Origin: Marsupella aquatica
Lineage: Eukaryota; Marchantiophyta
Direction: 5' to 3'
DNA: 64,000 bases
NCBI GenBank assembly: GCA_973895155.1
Contig: OZ316897.1
Coordinates: 21,080,001-21,144,000 of the forward strand
The notes beneath the pieces are model-generated. The model was not told where the DNA came from, did not search any database, and saw nothing but the letters and a program-made list of their open reading frames with translations. Positions 25,131-35,779 of the stretch are shown here, in pieces. Within the stretch, counting starts at the first letter, position 1; the number at the start of each line of letters is the position of its first letter. The translations under genes were made by a program, and so were the position numbers.

Positions 25131-28100
25131 ATGGAAATTTTGGATATGGACCGTTTCAGGCAGCACTCCACAGCCAGAGTTTATCCTTCATCTTCCGGTG
25201 TGATTGGTATTGGCAACGACCATTGTTCTTGTACAAAGCCTTCGGATAGCCGTTACTCTCAATTGAAAAGGAGTCGTATAACTGTTACAAGTTACCTGTA
25301 CCAAAGATCAGGGCAGAGCAAGGGAGATAAGAAAATACATGTTTGGATGGAGAGGAATCCCAGAGCACCTAAGTTCCATCATGAGATGACAAAGAAAGCA
25401 CTTTGGGTAAATGGATGGTCAACTCCACCAGGGTTCAAGGCAATGGCGCATTTGATTACTCAATGCAGATTGCAATCTCGTGTTAGTTATGGCACGAGAG
25501 ATCGGTCTGAAGTCACCACACAAGATAATGGCAGTAGGCATATGCATGATGCTGGTACCACAAGTGAAACAATTGCTATTTTGAAGGATGATCTACAACG
25601 AGGCATTCCTGTAGACAGATCGCAATCTCGTGTTAGTTATGGCACGAGAGATGGGTCTGAAGTCACTACACAAAGGAATGGCAGTAGGCACATTCATGAT
25701 GCTGGTACCAAAAGTGACACGATTGCTATTTTGAAGGATCATCTACAACGAGGCATTCCTATAGACTCGTCCACATATGTTAAAGTTCTGCAAATGTGCT
25801 CGAAACAGAAAGACCTTTTAGCGGCCGCGGAGGTGCATGGCTACATCATTCAGAGTGGAATGGACAAGAATCTATATGTGGCGGTAACCCTCCTGAATGT
25901 GTATATCAAATGTGGGGCATTGTTGGATGCACGTCGAGTTTTTGATCAACTTGAGAAGAAGAGTGTTATTACTTGGAACGCGATGATAGCTGGATGTGCT
26001 AACAGTGATCATGCTAAATCCGTACCGGAACTTTTCAAGCAAATGCGCCAAGAAGGGGTGCAACCTAATGAGATCACATATCTGAGCATCCTGAAGGCAT
26101 GTGGCAACCCGTTAGCTCTAAAATGGGGAAAGGAAGTTCATGCGTGTATTCGACATGCTGGCTTTGAATCAGATGTGCGAGTAGGGTCTGCCCTCCTACA
26201 GATGTATGCAAAATGTGGCTGCATCACCGAGGCAAGGAACGTTTTTGAGAAGTTGACCAATCGAAATGTAATTACATGGACTGTTATGATTCGAGCATAT
26301 GCTGAACGTGGTCACGGTGTCGAAGCATATCGATTGTTTCTCCAAATGAGACATGAAGGCTTCGAACCCATCGTAGCCACTTATGTGAGCATCCTGAATG
26401 CTTCGGCAAGTGCGGGGGCTTTGGAGTGGGTGAAGGACGTTCATGGCCACGCTAGCAAAGTGGGACTGGAGTCGGATTTGCGTGTGGGCAGTGCATTGGT
26501 TCACATGTATGCAAAGGGTGGCAGTATAGATGACGCCCGAGTGGTTTTTGACAGAATGGATAAACGCAATCTAGTCACATGGAATGTAATGATCGGTGGA
26601 CTTGCACAACATGGATGTGGGCATGAAGCATATAAATTGTTCCTGCAAATGCGTCGTGAAGGTTTCGAACCAAATGCAATCACTTATGTTAGTATTCTCA
26701 ATGCATCTGCAAGTGAGGGGGCTTTGGAATGGGTGAGGGAAGTTCATAGCCATGCTGGCAAAGCGGGACTGGAGTCAGATTTGCGTGTGGGCAGTGCACT
26801 GGTTCACATGTATGCAAAGAGTGGCAGTATAAATGAAGCCAAACTTGTTTTTGATATAATGCTGAAACGCGATGTAGTCACATGGACTGTAATGATCGGT
26901 GGACTTGCACAACATGGATGTGGGCATGAAGCATACCGACTGTTTCTCCAAATGAGACGTGAAGGCTTCGAACCAAATGCAATTACTTATGCCAGTATTC
27001 TCAATGCATCTGCAAGTGAGGGGGCTTTGGAATGGGTGAAGGACGTCCATGTCCAAGCTAGCCAGGCGGGACTGGAGTCAGATTTGCGTGTGGGCAGTGC
27101 ACTGGTTCACATGTATGCAGAGAGTGGCAGTATAGATGACGCCCGACTTGTTTTTGATAGAATGGAGAAACGCGATGTTGTCACATGGACTGTAATGATC
27201 GGTGGACTTGCACAACATGGACGTGGGCGTGAAGCATATCGACTTTTTCTCCAAATGAGCCGTGAAGGCTTCGAACCAGATGCATTCATATATGCTAGTA
27301 TTCTCAGTGCATGTGCATGTGAGGGGGATTTGGAGTGGGCGAAGGACGTTCATTGCCATGCTAGCAAAGCGGGACTGGAGTCAGATTTGCGTGTGGGCAA
27401 TGCACTGATTCACATGTATGTAAAGAGTGGCAGTATAGATGATGCCCGACTTGTTTTTGACAGAATGCAAAAACGCGATGTAGTCACATGGACTGTAATC
27501 ATCGGTGGAGTTGCGCAACATGGATGTGGGCATGAAGCATATCGACTTTTTCTCCAAATGAGATGTGAAGGCTTCGAACCAAACGCATTCACTTATGCCA
27601 GTATTCTCAATGCACCTGCAAGTGAGGGGGCTTTGGAATGGGTGAAGGACGTTCATTGCCATGCTAGCAAAGCGGGACTGGAGTCAGATTTGCGTGTGGG
27701 CAGTGCACTGGTTCACATGTATGCAAAGAGTGGCAGTATAGATGAAGCCCGACTTGTTTTTGACAGAATGGAGAAACGCGATGTAGTGGCATGGAATGTA
27801 ATGATCGGTGGACTTGCACAACATGGATGTGGGAATGAAGCAATGGAACTCTTTAGAAAAATGACCGCAGACGGTGTAAAGCCCGACAGTTATTCATTCG
27901 TGGCAGTGCTGTCAGCCTGTTGTCACGGAGGCCTTGTTGATGATGGCCGTAGACTATTTTCAGCTATGACGCAAGATTATGCCATCGAGCCTCACATGGT
28001 GCATTATAACTGCATGGTGGATCTTCTTGGGCGGGCTGGACACTTGGAGGAAGCACTGCTCTTCATTAGTGACATGCCAGTTGAACCAGATGCAGTAACT

Positions 28101-28706
28101 TGGAAAGCCTTGCTTGGAGCTTGTAGAACTTACGGTCATGTGGAGGTGGGCGAACTTGCTGCTAAAGAGCTTCTGAAGTTTGAACCTAATGATGCCTCCT
28201 CATATGTGCTCCTCTCTAACATCTATGCTGCCGCTGGTAAGTGGGAGAAGGTGTCGTTGGTGCGAACCATGATGCAAAACAGAGGTGTTCGGAAGGAGCC
28301 AGGACGTAGCTGGATTGAAGTTGATAAGAAGATCCATAAATTTGTTGTAGGGGATAGATCTCACCCAGAAGCGAAGGAAATATATACTGAGCTCAATAAA
28401 TTGACTGCAAAACTGAAAGCTGAAGGCTACATTCCGGATACCCGACTTGTGTTGCATGATATCAATGAGGAGGATAAAGAACTAGCTCTATGCTCTCATA
28501 GTGAGAAGTTGGCTATTACTTACGGACTTATGCATATACCCCGCGGAAAGCCCATTCGTGTATGGAAGAACCTTCGGGTCTGTTCAGATTGCCACACTGC
28601 AACCAAGTTTATCTCTAAGGTGACTGGACGCGAGATTGTAGCCAGGGATGCCAATCGCTTTCACCATTTTAAGGATGGCATATGTTCTTGTGGCGATTAC
28701 TGGTGA
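25131..28706 (+). CDS. PLS-class PPR protein with E and DYW domains
   Basis: Site-specific organelle C-to-U RNA editing factor: PPR repeats read RNA and the DYW domain is the cytidine deaminase. Single exon, 1191 codons. After an N-terminal region of about 160 residues come PLS repeats. Residues 396-900 are five units of exactly 101 residues (303 bp), each with AYRLFLQM-, LEWVKDVH-, GLESDLRVGSAL-, HMYAKSGSIDDA- and TWTVMIGGLAQHG-type segments. The E region includes ALLGACRTYGHVE and the PG box GRSWIEVDKKIHKF. The DYW domain runs from about 1099 with HSE at 1123-1125, CSDC at 1151-1154, CSC at 1185-1187 and terminal DYW. The deaminase zinc ligands are all present. A 150-bp unit near the N-terminus is also duplicated (25472 and 25622). 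Organelle import is inferred from the family. The start is the first ATG of the frame. Confidence 0.95.
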   Translation: MEILDMDRFRQHSTARVYPSSSGVIGIGNDHCSCTKPSDSRYSQLKRSRITVTSYLYQRSGQSKGDKKIHVWMERNPRAPKFHHEMTKKALWVNGWSTPPGFKAMAHLITQCRLQSRVSYGTRDRSEVTTQDNGSRHMHDAGTTSETIAILKDDLQRGIPVDRSQSRVSYGTRDGSEVTTQRNGSRHIHDAGTKSDTIAILKDHLQRGIPIDSSTYVKVLQMCSKQKDLLAAAEVHGYIIQSGMDKNLYVAVTLLNVYIKCGALLDARRVFDQLEKKSVITWNAMIAGCANSDHAKSVPELFKQMRQEGVQPNEITYLSILKACGNPLALKWGKEVHACIRHAGFESDVRVGSALLQMYAKCGCITEARNVFEKLTNRNVITWTVMIRAYAERGHGVEAYRLFLQMRHEGFEPIVATYVSILNASASAGALEWVKDVHGHASKVGLESDLRVGSALVHMYAKGGSIDDARVVFDRMDKRNLVTWNVMIGGLAQHGCGHEAYKLFLQMRREGFEPNAITYVSILNASASEGALEWVREVHSHAGKAGLESDLRVGSALVHMYAKSGSINEAKLVFDIMLKRDVVTWTVMIGGLAQHGCGHEAYRLFLQMRREGFEPNAITYASILNASASEGALEWVKDVHVQASQAGLESDLRVGSALVHMYAESGSIDDARLVFDRMEKRDVVTWTVMIGGLAQHGRGREAYRLFLQMSREGFEPDAFIYASILSACACEGDLEWAKDVHCHASKAGLESDLRVGNALIHMYVKSGSIDDARLVFDRMQKRDVVTWTVIIGGVAQHGCGHEAYRLFLQMRCEGFEPNAFTYASILNAPASEGALEWVKDVHCHASKAGLESDLRVGSALVHMYAKSGSIDEARLVFDRMEKRDVVAWNVMIGGLAQHGCGNEAMELFRKMTADGVKPDSYSFVAVLSACCHGGLVDDGRRLFSAMTQDYAIEPHMVHYNCMVDLLGRAGHLEEALLFISDMPVEPDAVTWKALLGACRTYGHVEVGELAAKELLKFEPNDASSYVLLSNIYAAAGKWEKVSLVRTMMQNRGVRKEPGRSWIEVDKKIHKFVVGDRSHPEAKEIYTELNKLTAKLKAEGYIPDTRLVLHDINEEDKELALCSHSEKLAITYGLMHIPRGKPIRVWKNLRVCSDCHTATKFISKVTGREIVARDANRFHHFKDGICSCGDYW
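25472..25771 (+). repeat. Two 150-bp tandem units inside the PPR gene
   Basis: GCAATCTCGTGTTAGTTATG occurs at 25472 and at 25622. Both copies continue through GGCACGAGAGAT, GAAGTCAC, GGCAGTAGGCA and TTTTGAAGGATGATCTACAA-type text. The unit is 50 codons, so the frame is kept. Confidence 0.9.
26316..27830 (+). repeat. Five 303-bp in-frame PPR repeat units
   Basis: Units begin at 26316, 26619, 26922, 27225 and 27528 with no indels. Stretches such as CATGGACTGTAATGATCGGT and GGACTGGAGTCAGATTTGCG are shared word for word between units. Each unit is one P-L-S triplet set. Confidence 0.95.
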
Positions 28707-30084
28707 CCACATTGAGAGCTATGTTGCGCAGACAGCAGTGAGTACTGCAGCCCATATATGTTCAGGTTTCCGTTGTTTGTTTGATGAAAAGCATACATTC
28801 AACAAGCATTATTTTCGAGAGGTTTTATTGCAGCCCTCGGCGATGGCAGTTCTATGACAGGAACTTGAGATTATGCAATTTGGCGTTGTAACTAGCCCTT
28901 GCCCAGGCTGAAAGACTGCTTCATCCATTCACCATTTTTGTGAGCAACGGGCAGTAAAAGCCATTTCCAATGCTTAAGGTACTCTCGCTGACAAATAATC
29001 GGGAATAAAATGGTATGTCACAGTGACTATTGACAAACCACAAATTTCTAGGTTCGTTGGCCAACCTAGAAAAGAAAAGCTATGTGAGTTGCTTCTTGAC
29101 AGTCAAATCCACAGATATGGGAAATGAAGCTTTTGGCTGGATATAAGTACAAAGAAAAATTCGATGACCCTTCCGAATTTCCTAGTCAGACTAGGACGCA
29201 AGGGTTTTGCAATATGCTCGCCAGTAGTTGCCTTGTCGTGGACATGGGCTTTTCATACTTTCAATGAAGCCAGGTGAAAACATCCACCGTGCAATTTCTC
29301 TGTTCATGTTTCACTCATCATGAATGAAAGTTTTCCTCCAAAAGAGACGGAATGAACATATTGTTATCTACTTGTGTGAGCTTTATTCAGGTGATTGACT
29401 ACAGGTTTTTGTTCTGTTAAAAGTTTTAGTGTTTTGGGGCTTGAATGCTTTGCCTTTCGAATTTTGGCACAGTCGCCAATGTTAACCAATTGCTAACAGA
29501 GGGTGCTTAAGGGTCTATCTTAAGGGCTCTTCTCAAATTCAATTATTCTGAAATTACACTGGGCTACAAGCTTAGGCTTGACTACATAGTATGTGTGATA
29601 AGGCCTAATGGATAAGGCCTGATGTTAGGATGTGGTAATTCATAACTTAATTAATGTGGCAAGCATAAACATCCAAATTTGTAAGGGAAGGTCCATTTTC
29701 ACCTAGCTTTTGTGGGGTCTAGTATAAACTTACTAGCTTTTGCGGGGCCTCAGAAGCTGTTAGGTCCATCCAAGATGTATGTGTTTATACAATGTGGTCC
29801 ATCACCTCATTTTGGCTGCTAATAATGAATTATTTGAAAGATGATTATTATTTTGCATTTTCATCAGAAAAGTTGCGCAACTAATATTTTGAAGCTCATA
29901 TGGACACAAACATTGAGTTGGTGCACGGATGGACACACAAAACCCTGATGGACACAAATGAAACATTTGAATATACTTGCGTAGCATGTTTAACACTTTT
30001 GTTCCAAGATGACATGTAAGCATGCTTTTGACTTGTAATAGAAGGTTTTCATTGGATTCCTATGGTATTCTGTCCATTTTAACA
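28707..30084. other. 3' flank of the PPR gene, no gene recognised
   Basis: The first few hundred bases should be PPR 3' UTR. Otherwise only short frames on both strands, with no repeat family or domain that I recognise. Confidence 0.45.
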
Positions 30085-30960
30085 GAGAAATTCTGGACAA
30101 AAGGAAGAGGGGAACAGAATTGAAGGGTGACTGATATTTCTAAATAGGAAGAAGAAAAGAAAAACAGAGGCAATTTTGAATGATAACGAAAAGACAAAAA
30201 GGGTAAAAACAAAGATGGAATGTCAAAGGAGAAGAATGGAGGAATCAATTCCACTCAAACACGAGGAGGGGTTTTAGGAGTGACGATAACTAGCAATCGG
30301 AAGAAGGAGTGGTAAGTTGGGCAGAGCTATTGCATTTTGACGTGCAATTAACACGTATCTGGCTATTACATTTTGGTCTGCAATTACCTGGACACCACTA
30401 AGGCAAGAGGGCTTCAGAACCGTCTTTGCATGTGACATGGCCTACAAAAATGGTCATATAATAAACTGGTGGCACTTTCTGAGTCAACAGAGATTTTTGC
30501 ATTTATGCTGATCCTAAGGAGCGTTATTGGCAATCAACCTCTACAAGACCAAATCCTTTCCTCACTGTTAGTCCTATAAACTCCAGTCCTATATCACTGT
30601 TAGTCCCCCTACCATTGATGGGCTTTGAGAAGTTTTTCATTTCTGCGCATCCTCCCAAATGTTTGCTTCTCATCATATGAGCTCACTGATGCCGCACCGC
30701 AATTATCATACGATCCTTTGTGCACAACTTACTACTCCTTGTTCCGATTGCTAGCTATCATCACTCCTGAAACCCCTCCTCGTGTTTGCGTGGAATTGAT
30801 TCCTCCATTCTTCTCCTTTGCCCTTCCATCTTTGTTTTTACACTTTTCTTGTCTTTCCGTTATCAAGCAAAATTGCCCTCTGTTTTCCTTGTCCTTCTTC
30901 CGTTTTAGAGAATATCAGCCGCCCTTCAATTTGTTCCCCTCTTTTAGAATTCCTCTTTTA
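30085..30960. repeat. Long imperfect inverted repeat
   Basis: The left arm 30085-30322, read on the minus strand, matches the right arm 30720-30960 on the plus strand almost throughout: ACTCCT, TTCCGATTGCTAG, CCCCTCCTCGTGTTTG, GAATTGATTCCTCCATTCTT, TTCCATCTTTGTTTTTAC and TTCCCCTCTT. I estimate 80-90 percent identity. The spacer is about 400 bp. A transcript through it would fold into a hairpin of about 235 bp. Open frames within the arms (for example 30625-31326) are not convincing genes. Confidence 0.88.
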
Positions 30961-31567
30961 TGCTCAATGTCTCCTATTTTCCAAGGTCCTCGAGTCCTCC
31001 AGGTTCCCAGGATGAAAATCTGCTCCAGTGCCCCAACTTTTGGTAACTGCCCGTACTGTGAATTGCCTCGTACAGTCAATTTGCATTCTTACTTTGAAAC
31101 TCTACATGATTTCTGTTCTTACCAAATCTTCTGTTGTTGCTTCCTTAGTTTTTCTGAACTCGACTCTATTACTCTGCAAATATCGGTTCTGGTCCACATC
31201 CAGATCAAAATCAACAATGAAAATTTTCCTATCTTCTCACCGGTGCCGCCAATTCATTTCTCATGTTTGTGTGTCAAGCCTTCCCTCGACCTTGCTTTTC
31301 CCAATTCCTTCTCCACCACTTTCTAATATTGATATTAAGAATTCTCTAAGCTAAGACTCCTTTCCGGTATGCTAAACCTTCTTTGTGGAGGTAGTGAATA
31401 ATTCCTATTGATTTGGTATGTTGCAGAGCGTATTCCGCATAGAAATTAGTTTACGTCAAGCCTTTGCTGTTTTCTTCTTCAAAGCGAACGAGCAACTGGC
31501 CATGTGAAGAACCAGATCAGAGAGGAGCCTTTCCTTTCGGTAGGAAGTCGGAGCTCTGCTGCTGGCG
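30961..31567. promoter_or_regulatory. Upstream region of GPI1
   Basis: No gene recognised. This 600-bp stretch separates the inverted repeat from the GPI1 start and must carry that gene's leader and at least part of its promoter. No clear TATA or telo-box was identified. Confidence 0.35.
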
Positions 31568-34500
31568 ATGGTGGACTGCACGAGACTGTGGTTGCCGGCA
31601 CAAGTTTGTAATTTTTCCTTTGACGAGGTATCCCTGGCCCTGGTGGGATGGGTCAATGTAGGGCCGGAATCGTTGGACCTCGTCGTAGCGGCAGCATGTC
31701 CAGTCACCCAACTCTCCAACCCCACCATCCGACAGCTTCAGGTATGAAGAGTGTTCCGTGGTGCTCTGCCCTGCTTTCTAAATCTCTAACGATGGATCCC
31801 TGCTGCTTGCACACAGTCAATGTCCGATTTAAATCTCACTTAGGTCCGATCAATTCTTGGATTGCATATATGCACACTTCTTCAACTTCGGCGACCATCA
31901 ATAAGTACGGGATTGACAAGTCCTTCCAAAAAACACGGGAGATGAAGAAAAGGTACTGTGATGGTCCAGGAAGGGGACCCCAAGTGACTAAATAATCGAA
32001 ACCTTAGGCACAAGAAGTGTAGACGGATGGCAAGGCAAGGCCCCACCAAATTCTGGTCTTTTCCTTCCTTTCGATTGGTGTTTTATGGAATCCATTTGGG
32101 TGTGGTCCTCCTCCATCACAAAGTTTCTGCTTTCAGGAAGTCTTGGATGCGGCAGAGACGAAGCTGCCTCTTACGTTGCGAATTGAGCGGAAGCTGCGAG
32201 TCATTGGACAGTATTGGGCAGATGATCAGATGGACGTCCCCGGGGTAGAACGAAGTGGGAATCGTGGCAGAAGAGAGGAAGGCTACCTTGCAACGTCAGA
32301 GGAAACAGGCAGCTTTATGAAACCTTCTGGAGTGTGCTCGGATAGGAGAAGCGGCCAAATTGGAGAAAACGATCAAAAATTTGATTCTATGATGAATGTT
32401 TGGGCTGTGGTTTCGGCACGTAAATCGAGCACAAAGAGAAATGGCTTGGAGTGGATACCATACCTGCGCTCCATTTCTTGGGGAGGTTGCCAATTATTTG
32501 TCAAATGTCATGTATGTACTTGGAAAGCCCCAACCTTTTACAGGAGCTTTGTATTTAAAACATTATTTGCTGTCATTTTCGAGAGTTTCACACATTGTTA
32601 GACTCCACATGTATCATTAGGCAGACTGTTGGCGACTTTTCTTGTTCTATGAAAGAAAAACAAATGAACACGGAAGTCAGCACCCATCGAAAGGGAGAAG
32701 AATAACGTGAAAATAGTCTCATGATGGTCCAGAAAGGGGAACCTTAGCACAACTCAAAGAAATCGGACCCTATGTACGTATGAATTTGGTATTCTCTACT
32801 CCGAAGCAATGGCTTGTATTCCACCGTACCCCTTGTCCAGATTCCTCTTGTAGTGGGGCAGCAAGCACATTTGCATCCGCCTGCTCATGAGGAACGGGTT
32901 CTTTGTTGCAACAGCAGGTAGTCTAGTGCTCTCGTGGGTGGATCTTATTGCTCACAGTTCCTGGGACATTTTCTGGCAGATCGTCATATATCAACAGTCG
33001 GTCTTTGGTAGCCACCATTTTTCGTGTTCACCGTGGACTCCATCTTACGAACTAAGCTCTCAAAAATCCTTCGGTCAAAAGCAGGAGACATCAGTCAAGA
33101 AGCCTCAATGGTTGACAGATGTGGAACAACAAGAGGCTGCAGATATGGTGAGTTTTGATTGGCCAAGCTTCTGCCATGGTCCGATCAGCATACAAATATG
33201 TTAAGATTGTATCTTCTACGTGTTAAGACAAACAATGGATCGGTTTTGAAATAGTCTACTGCGTAGTGTGATTCGTTACGGTGGTGTCGATTCATACAAA
33301 CGAGCACGGATATTTGTGTTGAATGTTGTCCAGACTTCAAGTTAAATTTTGGTGCTGTGGACAATTCTGTCCTGGAATTGGATCCAGTTCTTGTGCTAAT
33401 CACATTAAGAAGCGATGTCTTGTATGCAGGACACGACCATTTTGGAGCTGAATTGTGCAACCTATGTGGATGGAATTTTGAAGGATCTCTGGCGTCCTAC
33501 TGGCTTCTGTGAGGAGCACTCAACAATGTGGTCAATGTAATGTTTGTGTTTAATATCTTGGGATATCACAGTTCCCTCTCAGATCAGTTCTAGTACCCAG
33601 TTTAGATGTGCCTTGTCATTTGGGAGGAGAATTGTGAGTGGTCTGGAGTATGTTTGTCCATCTTGGAGCCACTTGTATGAAGTTTTTTTCAGGGATGGAA
33701 TTGATAGTCATGATACAATTAATTCTTCTTACTAACTGCCGTGCATTCTATCACAGTTTCTGTGACTACCTTTGGAGCACCATTGCTGCAGTGGTGGCTA
33801 TATGGGCTGCAATCCTCTATGCTCTTGCTCAGGGGCTTGCGCTGATACTGGCCGTATGGTTGCCAGCAGTCCCATACTTGGGTAGTCTGCTGCAGAGGAG
33901 CATGACGTGGCAAGCAATGCACATCCGCTGCCAGCAGCTAAGGGCGTGGCCTTTTATTCTGTTGTGGGGAGGTTTGGGGTATATTTCGCAGTCCTATAAT
34001 GATATGCATGTCCTCTAAAACCCAAGGCAAGAATATTAGGATGCTCTACACTGCACCGTGTTAAGACTACCAGGGGGATTTATTGAGTTTTAAAGGACAT
34101 GTCGAAGATTCAAGGAAACAAATTGTTTGTGACTGCTGCACGGACAAGAGTTCCATTCATAGAACGCCATTGGCTTGGAGAAAAGTTGCTGGCTGTTTGA
34201 CGGGAGTCGGTGGAGGGTCTATTTGTGTGTATGGGGGGATGCGGGCGGAGGTTGTAGAAGTTCATTGATAGAAGATGTTTCTCAGACCGTGAAGTCATTG
34301 CAACTAAGTAGTAGGGGACCTTGACAATCATGGCGTCGTGAGCAATTTTCCGAGTTATAGAAAACAACATTAATGGTTCTTGATTTGTTTTGGGCGCAGA
34401 CCAGAACAACCAAATGTGGCAATTGCCAATCAAATGGCAACCGTGAGATATTCTACGTGGTCTGTCCTTGTTATTGACGAGATGGTCGGAGCAATAGCAG

Positions 34501-35779
34501 GGTTTTTTCTCCTGAAACACTGTGATTTCATCACAAAGTTAGTGGTCCAGACTGGGCAAATGCTCACAAATGATGTATTGAGGACTGGCTGTATTTGGCT
34601 GATGGGAGTACCTGCTGGATTTAAGCTCAACAATGAACTTGCGGCAGCAATTGGTACTATGTCCTTACATGTAATTCAAAGCTGGTCCACCCTGCTCTAC
34701 ACTCTGATCCCAGCAATCAAGATCTTTCTTTACGTTCTGGGGATCAGTAGTTTTTTATTGGGATTCACCATTCCAGCTGCGATGGTCTCAGACATGGTGT
34801 TCTTGTCAACATTTCATATTTCTTGCCTGCATCACACAGTGGCTTTCTTGCACACAAATCAGCTGCGAGCCTTAGCCTCTCTTTTGCGTCTGTTCAGGTG
34901 ATGGAAGCACGAACAAGACGCTGCCATGATCTTTCTATTGAAATGACACTGAGCTAAAATTCATAGTGGCTTAAGTTCTCAGTTTATTATCCATTTCACG
35001 TCCTGCTTGCCTCATTACTTTGGTATTCTGATCTCAAACACTCGTGTTCTATTGAATACTTGCAGAGGTTGGAAACGTAACCCACTGCGGCGAAGACTAG
35101 ACTCTTTTGAATGTAGTGTGGAGCAGCTAGTTGTTGGCTCTCTCATGTTTACACCACTCCTCCTGCTTCTCCCGACTACATCGGTTTATTACACTTTTTT
35201 CTCTATGATCTTCTTGACTCTATCCAGTGTACAAGTCATGCTTCACTACGTTGTAGCTATCTTTCACTGTTTTCCCCTTTCCTTGGTGGCTACTTGGATC
35301 ATTCGACCCAAACAGTTTCCATCTGGAGTATGGTTTCTGTTTGAAGAACCCATGGTCTGTGGAGACAGACATCAAGGAGTTCTTCTGTCAACCCTGGGGA
35401 TTCGGACTGCTAGTTTTGGTACGTTTTCAGTCCCCTTTTCGCACTGCAGTTTTTTCCATCCTTTCATATTCTATACCAGCAGACAAAGATACCTTCTGAT
35501 CCTCGGGCGAAATAGTTCATCCGCCTGTCCACAGCCCCTTGGGTATATGTTCAATTTAGAATCATTCCATTTCTTTTGAACAGGATATTTGTCCAGATCT
35601 AGCCCTCCCACTGTGGTATGTCTTTCCTGCATTTGAACCGCTCGATTGTTCTGACGAGATATGTTGGATGAACAGGTGAACTCGTAAAACCATTTCTGAG
35701 GACCCTTTGGGTCATGCCTGAATTGTCTTCAGCTGCATCCTTTCTTTACAAGGTGGTCAGTGGAGAAAGGTACCGTTAA
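31568..35779 (+). CDS. GPI1: GPI1/PIG-Q, subunit of GPI-GlcNAc transferase
   Basis: Membrane subunit of the ER complex that makes GlcNAc-PI, the first step of GPI-anchor synthesis. Secure exons: 31568-31741 (MVDCTRLWLPAQ start), 33430-33536, 33757-33978, 34400-34897, 35066-35418 and 35676-35779. An exon opens at 32137 (EVLDAAETKLPL) and one ends at 33147 (EQQEAADM). The exons between about 32240 and 33080 were not resolved. The diagnostic Gpi1 region reads TGCIWLMGVPAGFKLNNELA, QSWSTLL, FTIPAAMVSDMV, ASLLRLFRGWKRNPLRRRLD, VEQLVVGSLMFTPLLLLLPT and FPSGVWF, with several hydrophobic membrane segments. The stop at 35777 follows VVSGERYR. Phases of the listed 3' exons agree. An internal acceptor/donor pair at 35584-35615 was left out because it breaks the frame. 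Confidence 0.9.

Noticed and set aside
26196-27662. Four regularly spaced minus-strand frames of 93-102 codons, similar to each other.
   Set aside because: They are the antisense of the five PPR units, so their similarity and spacing only reflect the repeats on the plus strand.
30625-31326. A 233-codon plus-strand frame.
   Set aside because: Its first half is the right arm of the inverted repeat; composition is Phe/Ser/Pro-rich from CT-rich DNA, and no domain is recognised.
35584-35615. A possible 32-bp GPI1 exon with an AG before and GT after it.
   Set aside because: Including it shifts the frame of the last exon. Joining 35418 directly to 35676 keeps the frame through to a natural stop.
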